A program made the translations under genes and the position numbers. The notes under the pieces are model-generated. The model had not been told where the DNA came from. It made no database searches and was given only the letters and a program-made list of their open reading frames with translations. From Burkholderiaceae bacterium (lineage in GTDB: Bacteria > Pseudomonadota > Gammaproteobacteria > Burkholderiales > Burkholderiaceae_E), in assembly GCA_021463505.1 (NCBI GenBank), contig JAJTYR010000001.1, positions 112,653-176,652 of the forward strand: a DNA stretch of 64,000 nucleotides. Reading direction: 5' to 3'. Of the stretch, positions 31,010 through 40,185 are shown piece by piece (position 1 is the first letter of the stretch; every line of letters starts with the position of its first letter).

Positions 31010-32476
31010 TCAGTTCGCCGCCGGGCAGGCCACGGTGTAGTTCCACGCCGTGCCGCTGGTGGTGCCGGTGCAGTTCGGTTCGACCTGGATCGTCACGAAG
31101 CTGGCGAGCCCCGAGTACGGAATCAGCTGGGTCTTGCCGTTGCTGACGCAGCCCGAGTCGAACAAGGGGGCGCCGTCGTGCAGGACTCGGATGCGATCCT
31201 TGATGCTCCACATCTCGTAGGTGAGCGTGAAGCTGCCCGAGGTCGCGCCGAGCGGCACGTTGCGTGTGTCGGCCTGGTCGCCGCCCGCGTTCTGCACCTT
31301 GCTGCACTGGGCCACCGGGGGCGGTGCGCCGATGTCGGCGGCAGGCACGAGCGTTGTCTGGATGGCCACCGAACCGCCCGGGCCGCTGACGACGTCGGTG
31401 TCGGTGCCGCGCAGATGCCCGGGCGCGAACACGGCCGCCTCCCAGTCGCCAGCCGGCAGGCTCGGGCAGGTTCCGGCCTTCGTCGAGCAGAAGTAGATGC
31501 GGCAGCCATCCGCCGCCTTCGTGGCGACCGACTTCGCCAGCGGTATCGCCAGAGCCGAGCGCTCGGGATGCAGCCCGTAGCCGTCGCCGCCGCGAGCCTT
31601 CGTCTGGACGACCTGGCGGCACTCCCTGGTCGTGAAGATCGTCTCGACGTTGTCCTTGATCTCCCCCAGCTGCTTCAACAGGTCCTTCAGGTCGACGATC
31701 TCCGAGATGTCGTCCGGCAGGTACGAGCTGAAGGCGGGGATCGTGAAGTTCTCGATTACGAAGGTCCTGGCCGTGTCGATCCCTGTCTGCAGTTGACGCA
31801 ACGTCTGGATGATCCCCGCATCGATCTTCGCCCGGGCATCGGCGCTGGAAGTCGGCATGCCGCTATCCCGGTAGATCTGCCCGAGTCTGTCGACGAGACT
31901 CTGATGCTCGGCGTCGTTGGCTGCCTGCCAGCGCTCCCGGTAGCCGCTCTTCTCGGCAGCGTAGATGGCGGTGATCGCCGCAATGGCTCCCAGGACGATC
32001 GGAAGCGGAACGACCTTCTCGCTGGCCAGTTCCTTCGTATAGACCGGACCGAGGCCGTAGACGAACTTGTGAATGTGGTTCTCGCTCTGCTTCAGGTCTT
32101 CCATCGCGGTTTCCATGCGCCCGAGCAGCAGCGGGTACTCGGTGGTCCAGTAGCGATCCCAGTCGGCGTGGCGCCCGTCCACCAGCGCCTGTACCGCGAC
32201 CCTGTCGCCCGCCAGAATCGCCTCGACCGCCTTGCGTGTCTCGACGACCGCTTGGTACTGGTAGTCGAGCGCCGTCGCCTTGTCGGTCGGCGGGGTCAGC
32301 GTGCTGGCGGCAGGCGTGATGGTGGGAGGCGTGCCGGAGGCGGGCGGCGTGTTGGTGTCCTGCCCGCCGCCGCCACCGCCACCGCAACCGGTGACGACGA
32401 GCGCACTGCTGGCCGCGAGGATGACCAACGACTTGCCCAGGCGCCTCGACGACGCCTCTCGCCTTGATCGCGTCAT
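31010..32476 (-). CDS. Putative large lipoprotein, unknown function
   Basis: MTRSRREASSRRLGKSLVILAASSALVVTGCGGGGGGG lipobox and Gly-rich linker; ~488 aa. Confidence 0.7.
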   Translation of the reverse strand: MTRSRREASSRRLGKSLVILAASSALVVTGCGGGGGGGQDTNTPPASGTPPTITPAASTLTPPTDKATALDYQYQAVVETRKAVEAILAGDRVAVQALVDGRHADWDRYWTTEYPLLLGRMETAMEDLKQSENHIHKFVYGLGPVYTKELASEKVVPLPIVLGAIAAITAIYAAEKSGYRERWQAANDAEHQSLVDRLGQIYRDSGMPTSSADARAKIDAGIIQTLRQLQTGIDTARTFVIENFTIPAFSSYLPDDISEIVDLKDLLKQLGEIKDNVETIFTTRECRQVVQTKARGGDGYGLHPERSALAIPLAKSVATKAADGCRIYFCSTKAGTCPSLPAGDWEAAVFAPGHLRGTDTDVVSGPGGSVAIQTTLVPAADIGAPPPVAQCSKVQNAGGDQADTRNVPLGATSGSFTLTYEMWSIKDRIRVLHDGAPLFDSGCVSNGKTQLIPYSGLASFVTIQVEPNCTGTTSGTAWNYTVACPAAN

Positions 32477-32595
32477 GGCTTTCCCCTCCCGCGCCGGCCG
32501 TGTCCGAGCCCGGATGGGTTCGCTCGCCAATGCCGACGCCGCGGGGTGATGCTAGCGGGCGCCTGCCGGCGCGAACATCCGCACATGTACGTAAC

Positions 32596-32655
32596 GGGTG
32601 GCACGGGGTGCCACGGGGTGCCGCGGGGTGCCGCGGGGTGCCGCGGGGTGCCGCG
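32596..32655. repeat. 10-bp tandem repeat, unit ccgcggggtg (3 exact copies plus degenerate/partial flanking copies)
   Basis: gcacggggtg ccacggggtg ccgcggggtg ccgcggggtg ccgcggggtg ccgcg read directly. Confidence 0.9.
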
Positions 32656-32784
32656 ACGTACTGCGCGCGGGCAACGCGCGCGGCACACCGGCCGCGACCC
32701 CGGCGTGCGGCCGGGCCTTGCCGTGATCTGGGCTAACATGCGCTATCGCGCCGTCGTCGGCGCGCTCCGATTCGCGACACAGTC

Positions 32785-33201
32785 ATGGCCGGTTCTGCTC
32801 ACGCCAATCCGTCACCCACCCGCGTCGTCGTCCATCAGGGCTCGCGCGTCCTCGAGATCGAGTTCGCCGACGGCAAGCTGTTCCGCCTGCCGTTCGAGTT
32901 CCTGCGCGTGTATTCGCCGTCGGCCGAGGTGCGCGGCCACGGACCCGGTCAGGAGAACCTGCAGACCGGCAAGGCCGACGTCGGCATCGCCTCGGTCGAA
33001 CCGGTCGGTCACTACGCGCTCCAGCCCACGTTCACCGACGGCCACGCCACCGGCATCTACGCGTGGGAATACCTCCACTGGCTCGGCGACAACCAGGACG
33101 AGTTGTGGCAGCAGTACCTGGCACGGCTCGAAGCGGCCGGCGCGAGCCGGCACGCGCCGGCCCCGATCCAGGCGAGCGCCGCGAAACGACCGAAGCACTG
33201 A
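32785..33201 (+). CDS. DUF971 family (gamma-butyrobetaine hydroxylase-like N-terminal domain) protein
   Basis: [31 protein letters not shown]; upstream of ubiE. Confidence 0.88.
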   Translation: MAGSAHANPSPTRVVVHQGSRVLEIEFADGKLFRLPFEFLRVYSPSAEVRGHGPGQENLQTGKADVGIASVEPVGHYALQPTFTDGHATGIYAWEYLHWLGDNQDELWQQYLARLEAAGASRHAPAPIQASAAKRPKH

Positions 33202-33215
33202 ACCTCGCTGTGTCG

Positions 33216-33956
33216 ATGAGCGGGTCCCGCACCACCCATTTCGGCTACGAGACCGTCGACGAGGCGTCCAAGGCGGCGCGCGTCGCCGGCGTGTTCCATT
33301 CGGTGGCCACGCGCTACGACCTGATGAACGACCTGATGTCGGCCGGGCTGCACCGGCTCTGGAAGGCGTTCACCATCGGTCAGGCCGCCGTGCGCCCGGG
33401 CATGCGCGTACTCGACGTGGCCGGCGGCACCGGCGACCTGGCGCGCGCGTTCGCACGCCGCGTGGGGTCGCAGGGTGAGGTCTGGCTCACCGACATCAAT
33501 GGATCGATGCTCGTGGTGGGGCGCGATCGCATGCTCGACGACGGCAGTCTGCAGCCGGCGGTGCGGTGCGACGCGGAGGCGTTGCCATTCCCCGATGGCT
33601 ACTTCGACCGCGTCACGGTGGCTTTCGGCCTGCGCAACATGACGCACAAGGAGCGCGCGCTGGCGGAGATGCGCCGTGTGCTCGCCTCGGGAGGCCGCCT
33701 GCTGGTCCTCGAGTTCTCGCAGGTGCGTAAGGAACTGGCGCCGTTGTACGACCTCTACTCGTTCTCGGTGTTGCCGTGGCTCGGAAAGCGCGTGGCCGGC
33801 GACGAGGCCAGTTACCGTTATCTGGCCGAGTCGATCCGCATGCATCCCGACCAGGACACGCTGAAGAAGATGATGGAAGAGGCCGGCCTTTCCCGGGTTC
33901 GCTACTTCAATCTCGCCGGCGGCGTCGTCGCGCTGCACGAGGGGTTCCAGGCGTAG
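33216..33956 (+). CDS. ubiE: Ubiquinone/menaquinone biosynthesis methyltransferase
   Basis: [56 protein letters not shown]. Confidence 0.95.
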   Translation: MSGSRTTHFGYETVDEASKAARVAGVFHSVATRYDLMNDLMSAGLHRLWKAFTIGQAAVRPGMRVLDVAGGTGDLARAFARRVGSQGEVWLTDINGSMLVVGRDRMLDDGSLQPAVRCDAEALPFPDGYFDRVTVAFGLRNMTHKERALAEMRRVLASGGRLLVLEFSQVRKELAPLYDLYSFSVLPWLGKRVAGDEASYRYLAESIRMHPDQDTLKKMMEEAGLSRVRYFNLAGGVVALHEGFQA

Positions 33957-34011
33957 CGATCCGGTCGCGTGTGGGTTCTGGTTGAAGCAACGGGGCTTGG
34001 CCCCGATACAC

Positions 34012-34029
34012 GGGCCGTTCGAACGGCCC
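34012..34029. other. 18-bp perfect palindrome between ubiE and the Tim44-like gene, preceded by a second hairpin (33991..34005)
   Basis: gggccgttcgaacggccc is self-complementary; cggggc-ttg-gccccg upstream. Confidence 0.8.
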
Positions 34030-34045
34030 TGAACATGGAGGGTGC

Positions 34046-34969
34046 ATGAAACTGATGTTCCGGATCCTGTCGGTGCTGGTTGCGCTGGCCGCCTCGATCG
34101 CGCTCGTCGCTCCCGAGGCCGAGGCGCGCCGCCTGGGCGGTGGCAAGTCCATCGGCCAGCAATCCAGCAAGGTCACCCAGCGCAGCGCAGCGCCGCAGCA
34201 ACCGGCCGCCGCGCCGCAGGCGCCCGCGCGGCAGGCGGGAGCGGCTGCGCCCGGCACGGGCAACCGCTGGCTCGGGCCGATCGCCGGCCTGGCCGCCGGT
34301 CTGGGGTTGGCCGCGCTCGCGAGCCATCTCGGCTTCGGCGAGGAACTCGCCGCGTTCATGCTGATTGCGTTGCTGGCGTTCGCGGCGTTCATGGCGTTTC
34401 GCATGCTGGCTGGTCGACGCACCGCGGGCGGACGCCAGCCTGCCTTCCAGGGTGCAGGCTATTCGCAGGCCGGTCTCGGGCAGGAGGCTACCGTGCGCCA
34501 TGCGCCGCTGCCGCAGGGCGGCGGCGGTTCCGCCGAGCGGCGCACGGTCACGCCGGTGGCACCCGCCAGCGTGGCGCCAACCGATGGCTGGGGCGTTCCG
34601 GCCGATTTCGACGCCGAAGGTTTCGTGCGCAACGCGAAGGTCCAGTTCGTCCGTCTGCAGGCCGCATTCGATGCCGCAGACCTGGCGGACCTGCGCGAAT
34701 TCACCACGCCCGAGATGTATGCCGAACTCGCCCTCGACCTCGGCGAACGCAAGGGCGCGGGGAACCGCACCGACGTGGTCACGCTCGATGCGCAGCTGCT
34801 CGGGATCGAAACCACCGCCGCCGAGTACATCGCCAGCCTGCGCTTCACCGGGATGATCCGCGAAGATGCCGGCGGCGAGGCGCGACCGTTCGACGAGGTC
34901 TGGAACCTGGTCAAGCCGGTCAGCGGCAGCGGTGGCTGGGTGCTTGCGGGCATCCAGCAGTTGAACTGA
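34046..34969 (+). CDS. Tim44-like domain membrane protein
   Basis: Signal peptide, Q/A/P-rich linker, TM, DGWGVPADFDAEGFVRNAKVQFVRLQAAFDAADL. Confidence 0.85.
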   Translation: MKLMFRILSVLVALAASIALVAPEAEARRLGGGKSIGQQSSKVTQRSAAPQQPAAAPQAPARQAGAAAPGTGNRWLGPIAGLAAGLGLAALASHLGFGEELAAFMLIALLAFAAFMAFRMLAGRRTAGGRQPAFQGAGYSQAGLGQEATVRHAPLPQGGGGSAERRTVTPVAPASVAPTDGWGVPADFDAEGFVRNAKVQFVRLQAAFDAADLADLREFTTPEMYAELALDLGERKGAGNRTDVVTLDAQLLGIETTAAEYIASLRFTGMIREDAGGEARPFDEVWNLVKPVSGSGGWVLAGIQQLN

Positions 34970-34989
34970 CGATCCCGTCGGGGCGCGGG

Positions 34990-35655
34990 GTGCCGCTTGC
35001 GCGCCGCCTTGCCGATGGCGGCGCCTCCGCGTTGCTGTCGGCACTCGACCACCTGCTGCGCCAGCACGACTGGGCGCGCGCCCGGCTGGCTGGCTTTGCC
35101 GGTCGCGTCGTGCGCGTGGGTGTCGACGCGGCGCCACTGCCCGGGCTGCCGCCGCCGCAACTGCTCGCGCGAGTCCTCGACGACGGGCGACTGGCGTGGC
35201 TGCCGTGGCCCGTCGAAGGCGAGCCCGAGGCTGCGGTACGGATGTTGCTGCGGCCCTCGGTCGATGCGGCGTTTGCGCTGCTGCGCGAGGGCCCCGCAGC
35301 GCTGATGCCGCGTCTGCGCATCGAGGGCGAGGCGGCGTTCGCCGCAGCGCTGGGCGACGTCGCCAGGCAGCTTCACTGGGACGTCGAAGAAGATCTCAGC
35401 CGCGTGGTCGGTGATGCGCTGGCGCGTCGCATCGGCGCCGGCGTCGAGTCGGGTCGCGCCACTGCGCACGACCTGCGGGCGCGCGCCGCAAGCTCGGCGG
35501 TCGCGCATCTCGCGGGCGACGGTCGCCAGCTGGTGGTGCGTGACGAACTCGACGCGCTCGGTGCCGCGGTCGACGGACTCGATGCGCGCATCGCCCGGCT
35601 CGAAGCCGCCCATGGTGGACGCCGCCGCGGCCTTGCACGACCCGCGGGCCGTTGA
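34990..35655 (+). CDS. ubiJ: UbiJ-like (SCP2) ubiquinone biosynthesis accessory protein
   Basis: SCP2-like domain and C-terminal coiled region LGAAVDGLDARIARLEA; position after ubiE; GTG start. Confidence 0.7.
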   Translation: MPLARRLADGGASALLSALDHLLRQHDWARARLAGFAGRVVRVGVDAAPLPGLPPPQLLARVLDDGRLAWLPWPVEGEPEAAVRMLLRPSVDAAFALLREGPAALMPRLRIEGEAAFAAALGDVARQLHWDVEEDLSRVVGDALARRIGAGVESGRATAHDLRARAASSAVAHLAGDGRQLVVRDELDALGAAVDGLDARIARLEAAHGGRRRGLARPAGR

Positions 35656-36436
35656 CGAGGTGTCCTGTCCGGCGTCGTCCCCGTGTCGTGGCGGCGTGCG
35701 GCCGGTGGTGCGGTTCGCACCGGTGCGCGCCCTGCTGTGGCGGCTCGCGCTGGGGCTTGCGCTGTGCGTCGATCCGGCCAGCGCGGCGACGCGATCCGTC
35801 GATGTGCCCGCGACGCAGCGGGCCGAGGCTGCCGGACTGGCGCCGGCGCTGCTCGATGCGCTGTCGGCAGCCGGCCTGGTGGGCCGTGGCGAGCCGGTGG
35901 CTGCGTTCGACTGGACCCTCGAAACGAAGCGACCAGCGCGCCCACCGCGCCAGGTTCGCGAGCGATTCGACGGCGGGCGGCCGGGTCAGCCGCCGGGCCT
36001 GAGTCCGGTGCTCCACGAGACGCTCGCCCCGAATCCGCGCGCGCCGCGACGCGGCATCAGCGTGCGTGGCCTGACCGTCGTGTACCCGGGCGACAGTGTG
36101 CTCGACGTGCAGGTGCAGGGGCTGCAGTTGCCGCTCGCGGCGGGTGCCCGTTTCCAGCTCGACTACGCTGAGGAGGGTTCGTCGCTGTCGCAGGAGTGCG
36201 TCGTAGGCGCCACCGTGGTGGCCGCCGGTGTGCACCCGGCGATGCCGGGCAGCGCCCGCACCATCGATTGTGACGGCCGCGGCCACTATCACGGAATCCC
36301 GGTGCGCGTGGGTGCGACAGTGCTGTACTTCGAGAGCCTTGGCGTGTTCCTGCAGGTGGCGCAGCACATCGACACCCCGATCGGCCGCCTGCGTGGCAGC
36401 ACCCGCGTCATCGACTTTGTGATGCTGGGACGTTGA
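35612..36436 (+). CDS. Hypothetical exported protein
   Basis: Hydrophobic export-like segment (LLWRLALGLALCVDPASAA); ~274 aa; no family recognised. Confidence 0.55.
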   Translation: MVDAAAALHDPRAVDEVSCPASSPCRGGVRPVVRFAPVRALLWRLALGLALCVDPASAATRSVDVPATQRAEAAGLAPALLDALSAAGLVGRGEPVAAFDWTLETKRPARPPRQVRERFDGGRPGQPPGLSPVLHETLAPNPRAPRRGISVRGLTVVYPGDSVLDVQVQGLQLPLAAGARFQLDYAEEGSSLSQECVVGATVVAAGVHPAMPGSARTIDCDGRGHYHGIPVRVGATVLYFESLGVFLQVAQHIDTPIGRLRGSTRVIDFVMLGR

Positions 36437-37757
36437 GGGTGCCCAGCCAGCCATCGACGATGTTGTCGAGCCGCGCGCCGCCGCGCTGCTCGAAGCGGTA
36501 GCGGGCGCGCACCACCGGGAGCGTCAGCCCGAGCATCGCGGCAAGGTCGATCGGCGTGCCGGCCACCACCACTTCCGCACCGCTGGCCACGATGCAGCGC
36601 GCGAGTTCCGCGCGCTGCCTGGCGCCGTAGCCCATGGCCGGCAGCACCGGCCCGATGTGCGGGAATGCGGCGAAGGTTGCCGCCAGCGACCCGTCGGCGA
36701 AGGGCCGCGGATCGACGATCGCGGCCGCGCCCGCGGCCTGCGCCGCCACGTGGCCGGCGCCGATCGCCATGCCGCCGTGGGTGATCGTCGGACCGTCCTC
36801 CACGACCAGCGCGCGCCGTCCGGCGACGATTCGCGGGTCGTCGAGCAGTACCGGAGAGGCTGCCCGGACGATTGGCGCATGCGCATTGACCGCGCGCAAT
36901 CGCTGCTCGAGTGCCTGCACCGCCGCCGTCGGCGCGGCGTCGATCTTGTTGACGATCAGAACGTCGGCCATGCGCGCCACCGTCTCGCCCGGATGGTGCG
37001 TGTCGACCTGGTCGGGGCGCAGCGCGTCCGCGAGCACCAGGTGCAGGCCAGGGCGCACGAACGGGAAGTCGTTGTTGCCGCCGTCCCAGACGATCAGCTC
37101 GGCCTCGGCCTCGGCGCGACGCAGGACTTCGGCGTAGTCGACGCCCGCGAACACGAGATGCCCGGCGGCAAGATGTGGTTCGTATTCCTCGCGCTCTTCG
37201 GCCGTGCAGCCCGCGGCGTCGAGGTCGGCCAATGTCGCGAAGCGCTGCACCCGCGCGGCGACCAGGTCGCCGTAGGGCATCGGGTGCCTGAGCACGGCCA
37301 CCCGCCAGCCGCGTTCGCGCAGCCACGACGAAAGCCAGCGCGCCACCTGCGACTTGCCGCAACCGGTGCGCACCGCCGAGATGGCGATCACCGGGCGGGT
37401 CGACGCGAGCATCGTCGCCGTCGGGCCGAGCAGGCTCACGTCGCAACCCGAGGCGAGGGCGCGCGACGCGCAGTGCATGACCTCGGCATGGGTGACGTCG
37501 CTGTAGGCGAACACCACGCGATCGACCCGCTGCTCACGGCACAGGGTTTCCAGATCCGCTTGGTCGCCGATCGGGATCCCGTCCGGATAGCGCGGACCGG
37601 CCAGTTCCGGCGGATAGCGCCGCCCGGCGATGCCGGGGATCTGCGTTGCGGTGAACGCGACGACTTCCACCGCGGGATCGTCACGATAGACGCGGTTGAA
37701 ATTGTGGAAGTCGCGTCCGGCGGCGCCGAGGATCAGGATGCGGGTGGGGCGGTTCAT
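36408..37757 (-). CDS. Cyclic 2,3-diphosphoglycerate synthetase-like GTPase
   Basis: ILILGAAGRDFHNFNRVYRDDP, AVRTGCGKSQ P-loop, RHPMPYGDL, VWDGGNNDFPF, VNKIDAA, VEDGPTITHGGM, FPHIGPVLPAMGYG. Confidence 0.82.
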   Translation of the reverse strand: MNRPTRILILGAAGRDFHNFNRVYRDDPAVEVVAFTATQIPGIAGRRYPPELAGPRYPDGIPIGDQADLETLCREQRVDRVVFAYSDVTHAEVMHCASRALASGCDVSLLGPTATMLASTRPVIAISAVRTGCGKSQVARWLSSWLRERGWRVAVLRHPMPYGDLVAARVQRFATLADLDAAGCTAEEREEYEPHLAAGHLVFAGVDYAEVLRRAEAEAELIVWDGGNNDFPFVRPGLHLVLADALRPDQVDTHHPGETVARMADVLIVNKIDAAPTAAVQALEQRLRAVNAHAPIVRAASPVLLDDPRIVAGRRALVVEDGPTITHGGMAIGAGHVAAQAAGAAAIVDPRPFADGSLAATFAAFPHIGPVLPAMGYGARQRAELARCIVASGAEVVVAGTPIDLAAMLGLTLPVVRARYRFEQRGGARLDNIVDGWLGTLNVPASQSR

Positions 37758-37919
37758 GGCCGGTCGTGCTCCAGGTCGGAAAATCGCCACGGTAGCCGAT
37801 CCGGCGAACCTGCTAGGATTCGCGATTCGGCGTTTCGCTGCCCGCGCTTCGCGCGCTCCTGACATGCATCGCGGGTGGCGAGTCGCCCCCCATCCCACGA
37901 TGACGAACCAGGAGTCCAG

Positions 37920-39263
37920 GTGAAACACGCCAGCCCGGAAGCGTTCCTCGCGTCGATCGCGCAACGCGATCCGCACCAGCCCGAATTCCTGCAGGCGGTC
38001 AAGGAAGTCGTCGGCAGCATCTGGCCGTTCCTGCACGAGTTCCCGCACTATGCCGACGATGCGCTGCTGGAACGCCTGGTCGAGCCCGATCGCGTTCTGC
38101 AGTTCCGCGTCTGCTGGGTCGACGACGACGGCACTACGCGCGTGAACCGCGCGTTTCGCATCCAGCACAGCATGGCGATCGGCCCGTACAAGGGCGGCAT
38201 GCGCTTCCACCCGTCGGTGAACCTCTCGATCCTGAAGTTCCTCGCGTTCGAACAGACGTTCAAGAACGCACTCACTTCGCTGCCAATGGGCGGCGGAAAG
38301 GGCGGCTCCGATTTCGACCCCAAGGGCAAGAGCGACGGCGAAGTGATGCGCTTTTGCCAGTCGCTGATGCTGGAGCTGCACCGCCACCTCGGGGCCGACA
38401 CCGATGTTCCCGCCGGCGACATCGGTGTGGGCGCGCGCGAGGTCGGGTTCATGGCCGGCATGATGAAGCGGCTGGCGAACAATTCGTCCTGCGTGTTCAC
38501 CGGCAAGGGTCTGAGCTACGGCGGCAGCCTGATGCGCCCCGAGGCCACCGGCTACGGCACCGTCTATTTCGCGCAGGAGATGCTGCGGCGCTCCGGCCGC
38601 TCGTTCGAAGGGATGACCGTCTCGGTCTCGGGGTCGGGCAACGTTGCCCAGTACGCGATCGAAAAGGCCATGGATCTCGGCGCGAAAGTGATCACCGCGT
38701 CCGATTCCGGCGGCACCGTGCACCTGCCCGAAGGCTTCGACGCGGACCGGTTCGCCGCGCTGATGACGCTGAAGAACGAGCGTCGCGGGCGCCTGGAGGA
38801 GTTCGCAGCGCATTTCGGGCTGCGCTTCGAGGCTGGCCGCAAGCCGTGGCACATTCCGGCCCACATCGCGCTGCCGTGCGCCACCCAGAACGAACTCGAC
38901 GAGCACGATGCGAAGATGCTGGTGGCCAACGGCGTGGTCTGCGTTGCCGAGGGCGCGAACATGCCTTGCACGGTCGACGCCGTCGACGTGTTGCAGCACG
39001 CGCGCGTGCTCTATGCACCAGGCAAGGCGAGCAACGCCGGCGGCGTGGCCACCTCGGGGCTCGAAATGGCCCAGAACGCGCAGCGCCTCGGCTGGACGCA
39101 CGCCGAGGTGGACGAGCGGTTGCACGCGATCATGAAGGCGATCCACGAGAGCTGTGTGCGCCACGGGCGGCGCGAGGACGGCAGCATCAACTATGTCGAC
39201 GGCGCCAACGTCTCGGGATTCGTCAAGGTGGCCGATGCGATGATCGCGCAAGGCGTGATCTGA
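37920..39263 (+). CDS. gdhA: NADP-type glutamate dehydrogenase
   Basis: GPYKGGMRFHPSVNLSILKFLAFEQTFKNALTSLPMGGGKGGSDFDPKGKSD. Confidence 0.95.
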   Translation: MKHASPEAFLASIAQRDPHQPEFLQAVKEVVGSIWPFLHEFPHYADDALLERLVEPDRVLQFRVCWVDDDGTTRVNRAFRIQHSMAIGPYKGGMRFHPSVNLSILKFLAFEQTFKNALTSLPMGGGKGGSDFDPKGKSDGEVMRFCQSLMLELHRHLGADTDVPAGDIGVGAREVGFMAGMMKRLANNSSCVFTGKGLSYGGSLMRPEATGYGTVYFAQEMLRRSGRSFEGMTVSVSGSGNVAQYAIEKAMDLGAKVITASDSGGTVHLPEGFDADRFAALMTLKNERRGRLEEFAAHFGLRFEAGRKPWHIPAHIALPCATQNELDEHDAKMLVANGVVCVAEGANMPCTVDAVDVLQHARVLYAPGKASNAGGVATSGLEMAQNAQRLGWTHAEVDERLHAIMKAIHESCVRHGRREDGSINYVDGANVSGFVKVADAMIAQGVI

Positions 39264-39309
39264 GTTACGCTAGGCGTCTTCGGGAGCAATCTTCCGGAAA
39301 GCGACGCCC

Positions 39310-40173
39310 ATGCCGCCTCCCAACGCACCTCCGCCTTCCACCGCGGGTCCGCCGTGGTGGCTCGTGGTGCTGGCGATCGCTGGAATCGCCGGCGGAATCT
39401 ATCTCTGGCAGCGCGACACGCCGAAGCCGGTGCCGCCGCCCACGACCGCCAGTGCACCAGCGGGTCCTTCGGCCGACGCCGCGCCGGCGCCCGCGCCGGT
39501 GCAGCCCGAAGCGGGCGCACCGCCCCTTGCCGCGCTGGTGACCGACGCACCCAGGAACCCGCTGCCGGGCGCGCTGCCCGACGCCGCCACGATGCCGTCG
39601 CCTGAGCACAGCGACGCGCCGATCCTCGAGGCGCTGCTCAGGCTCGCCCGCCGCGACGCACTGGGGCAGGTGCTGAACATGCAGGACCTCGCGCGCCGCT
39701 TCGTCGTCACGGTCGATCACCTGCCGCGCGAGCTGATTCCGGCGCAATTGAGCGCCGTCAAGCGTGTGCCCGGCCCGCTCGCGGTGGCGTCGGCCGAAGG
39801 CTCGATCACGCTGCAGCCGGCCAACTATGCGCGCTACGACACCTTCGTGCGGCTGGCCGGGTCGCTCGATCCGAAGACGATGGTCTCGATCTACCTGCGC
39901 TTCTATCCGTTGCTGCAGCAGGAATATCGCGCGATGGGCTTCCCGCATGGGCACTTCCACGATCGCCTCGTCGAGGCGATCGACGACATGCTCACCGCGC
40001 CCGAGGTCAGCGGTCCGATCCGGCTGGTGCAGCCGAAGGTCAATTACCGGTTCGCCGACCCGCTGCTGGAAAAGCTGTCGGCGGGTCGCAAGATCATGAT
40101 CCGCATCGGCCCCGAGCACGCGGCCCGGATGAAGACGGTGTTGCGCGCGTTGCGCGCCGAACTGGTGCGCTGA
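39310..40173 (+). CDS. DUF3014 family protein
   Basis: N-term TM, P/A-rich linker, LNMQDLARRFVVTVDHLPRE...YARYDTFVRLAGSLDPK. Confidence 0.85.
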   Translation: MPPPNAPPPSTAGPPWWLVVLAIAGIAGGIYLWQRDTPKPVPPPTTASAPAGPSADAAPAPAPVQPEAGAPPLAALVTDAPRNPLPGALPDAATMPSPEHSDAPILEALLRLARRDALGQVLNMQDLARRFVVTVDHLPRELIPAQLSAVKRVPGPLAVASAEGSITLQPANYARYDTFVRLAGSLDPKTMVSIYLRFYPLLQQEYRAMGFPHGHFHDRLVEAIDDMLTAPEVSGPIRLVQPKVNYRFADPLLEKLSAGRKIMIRIGPEHAARMKTVLRALRAELVR

Positions 40174-40185
40174 TCCGCTGGCGGC

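Noticed and set aside
32596-32655. Possible CRISPR-like array
   Set aside because: Direct 10-bp tandem units without spacers; not a CRISPR.
37758-39251. N-terminal extension of the cDPGS-like ORF to 39251
   Set aside because: Antisense to gdhA; the family N-terminus (MNRPTRILILGAAGRDFHNFN) begins at 37757.
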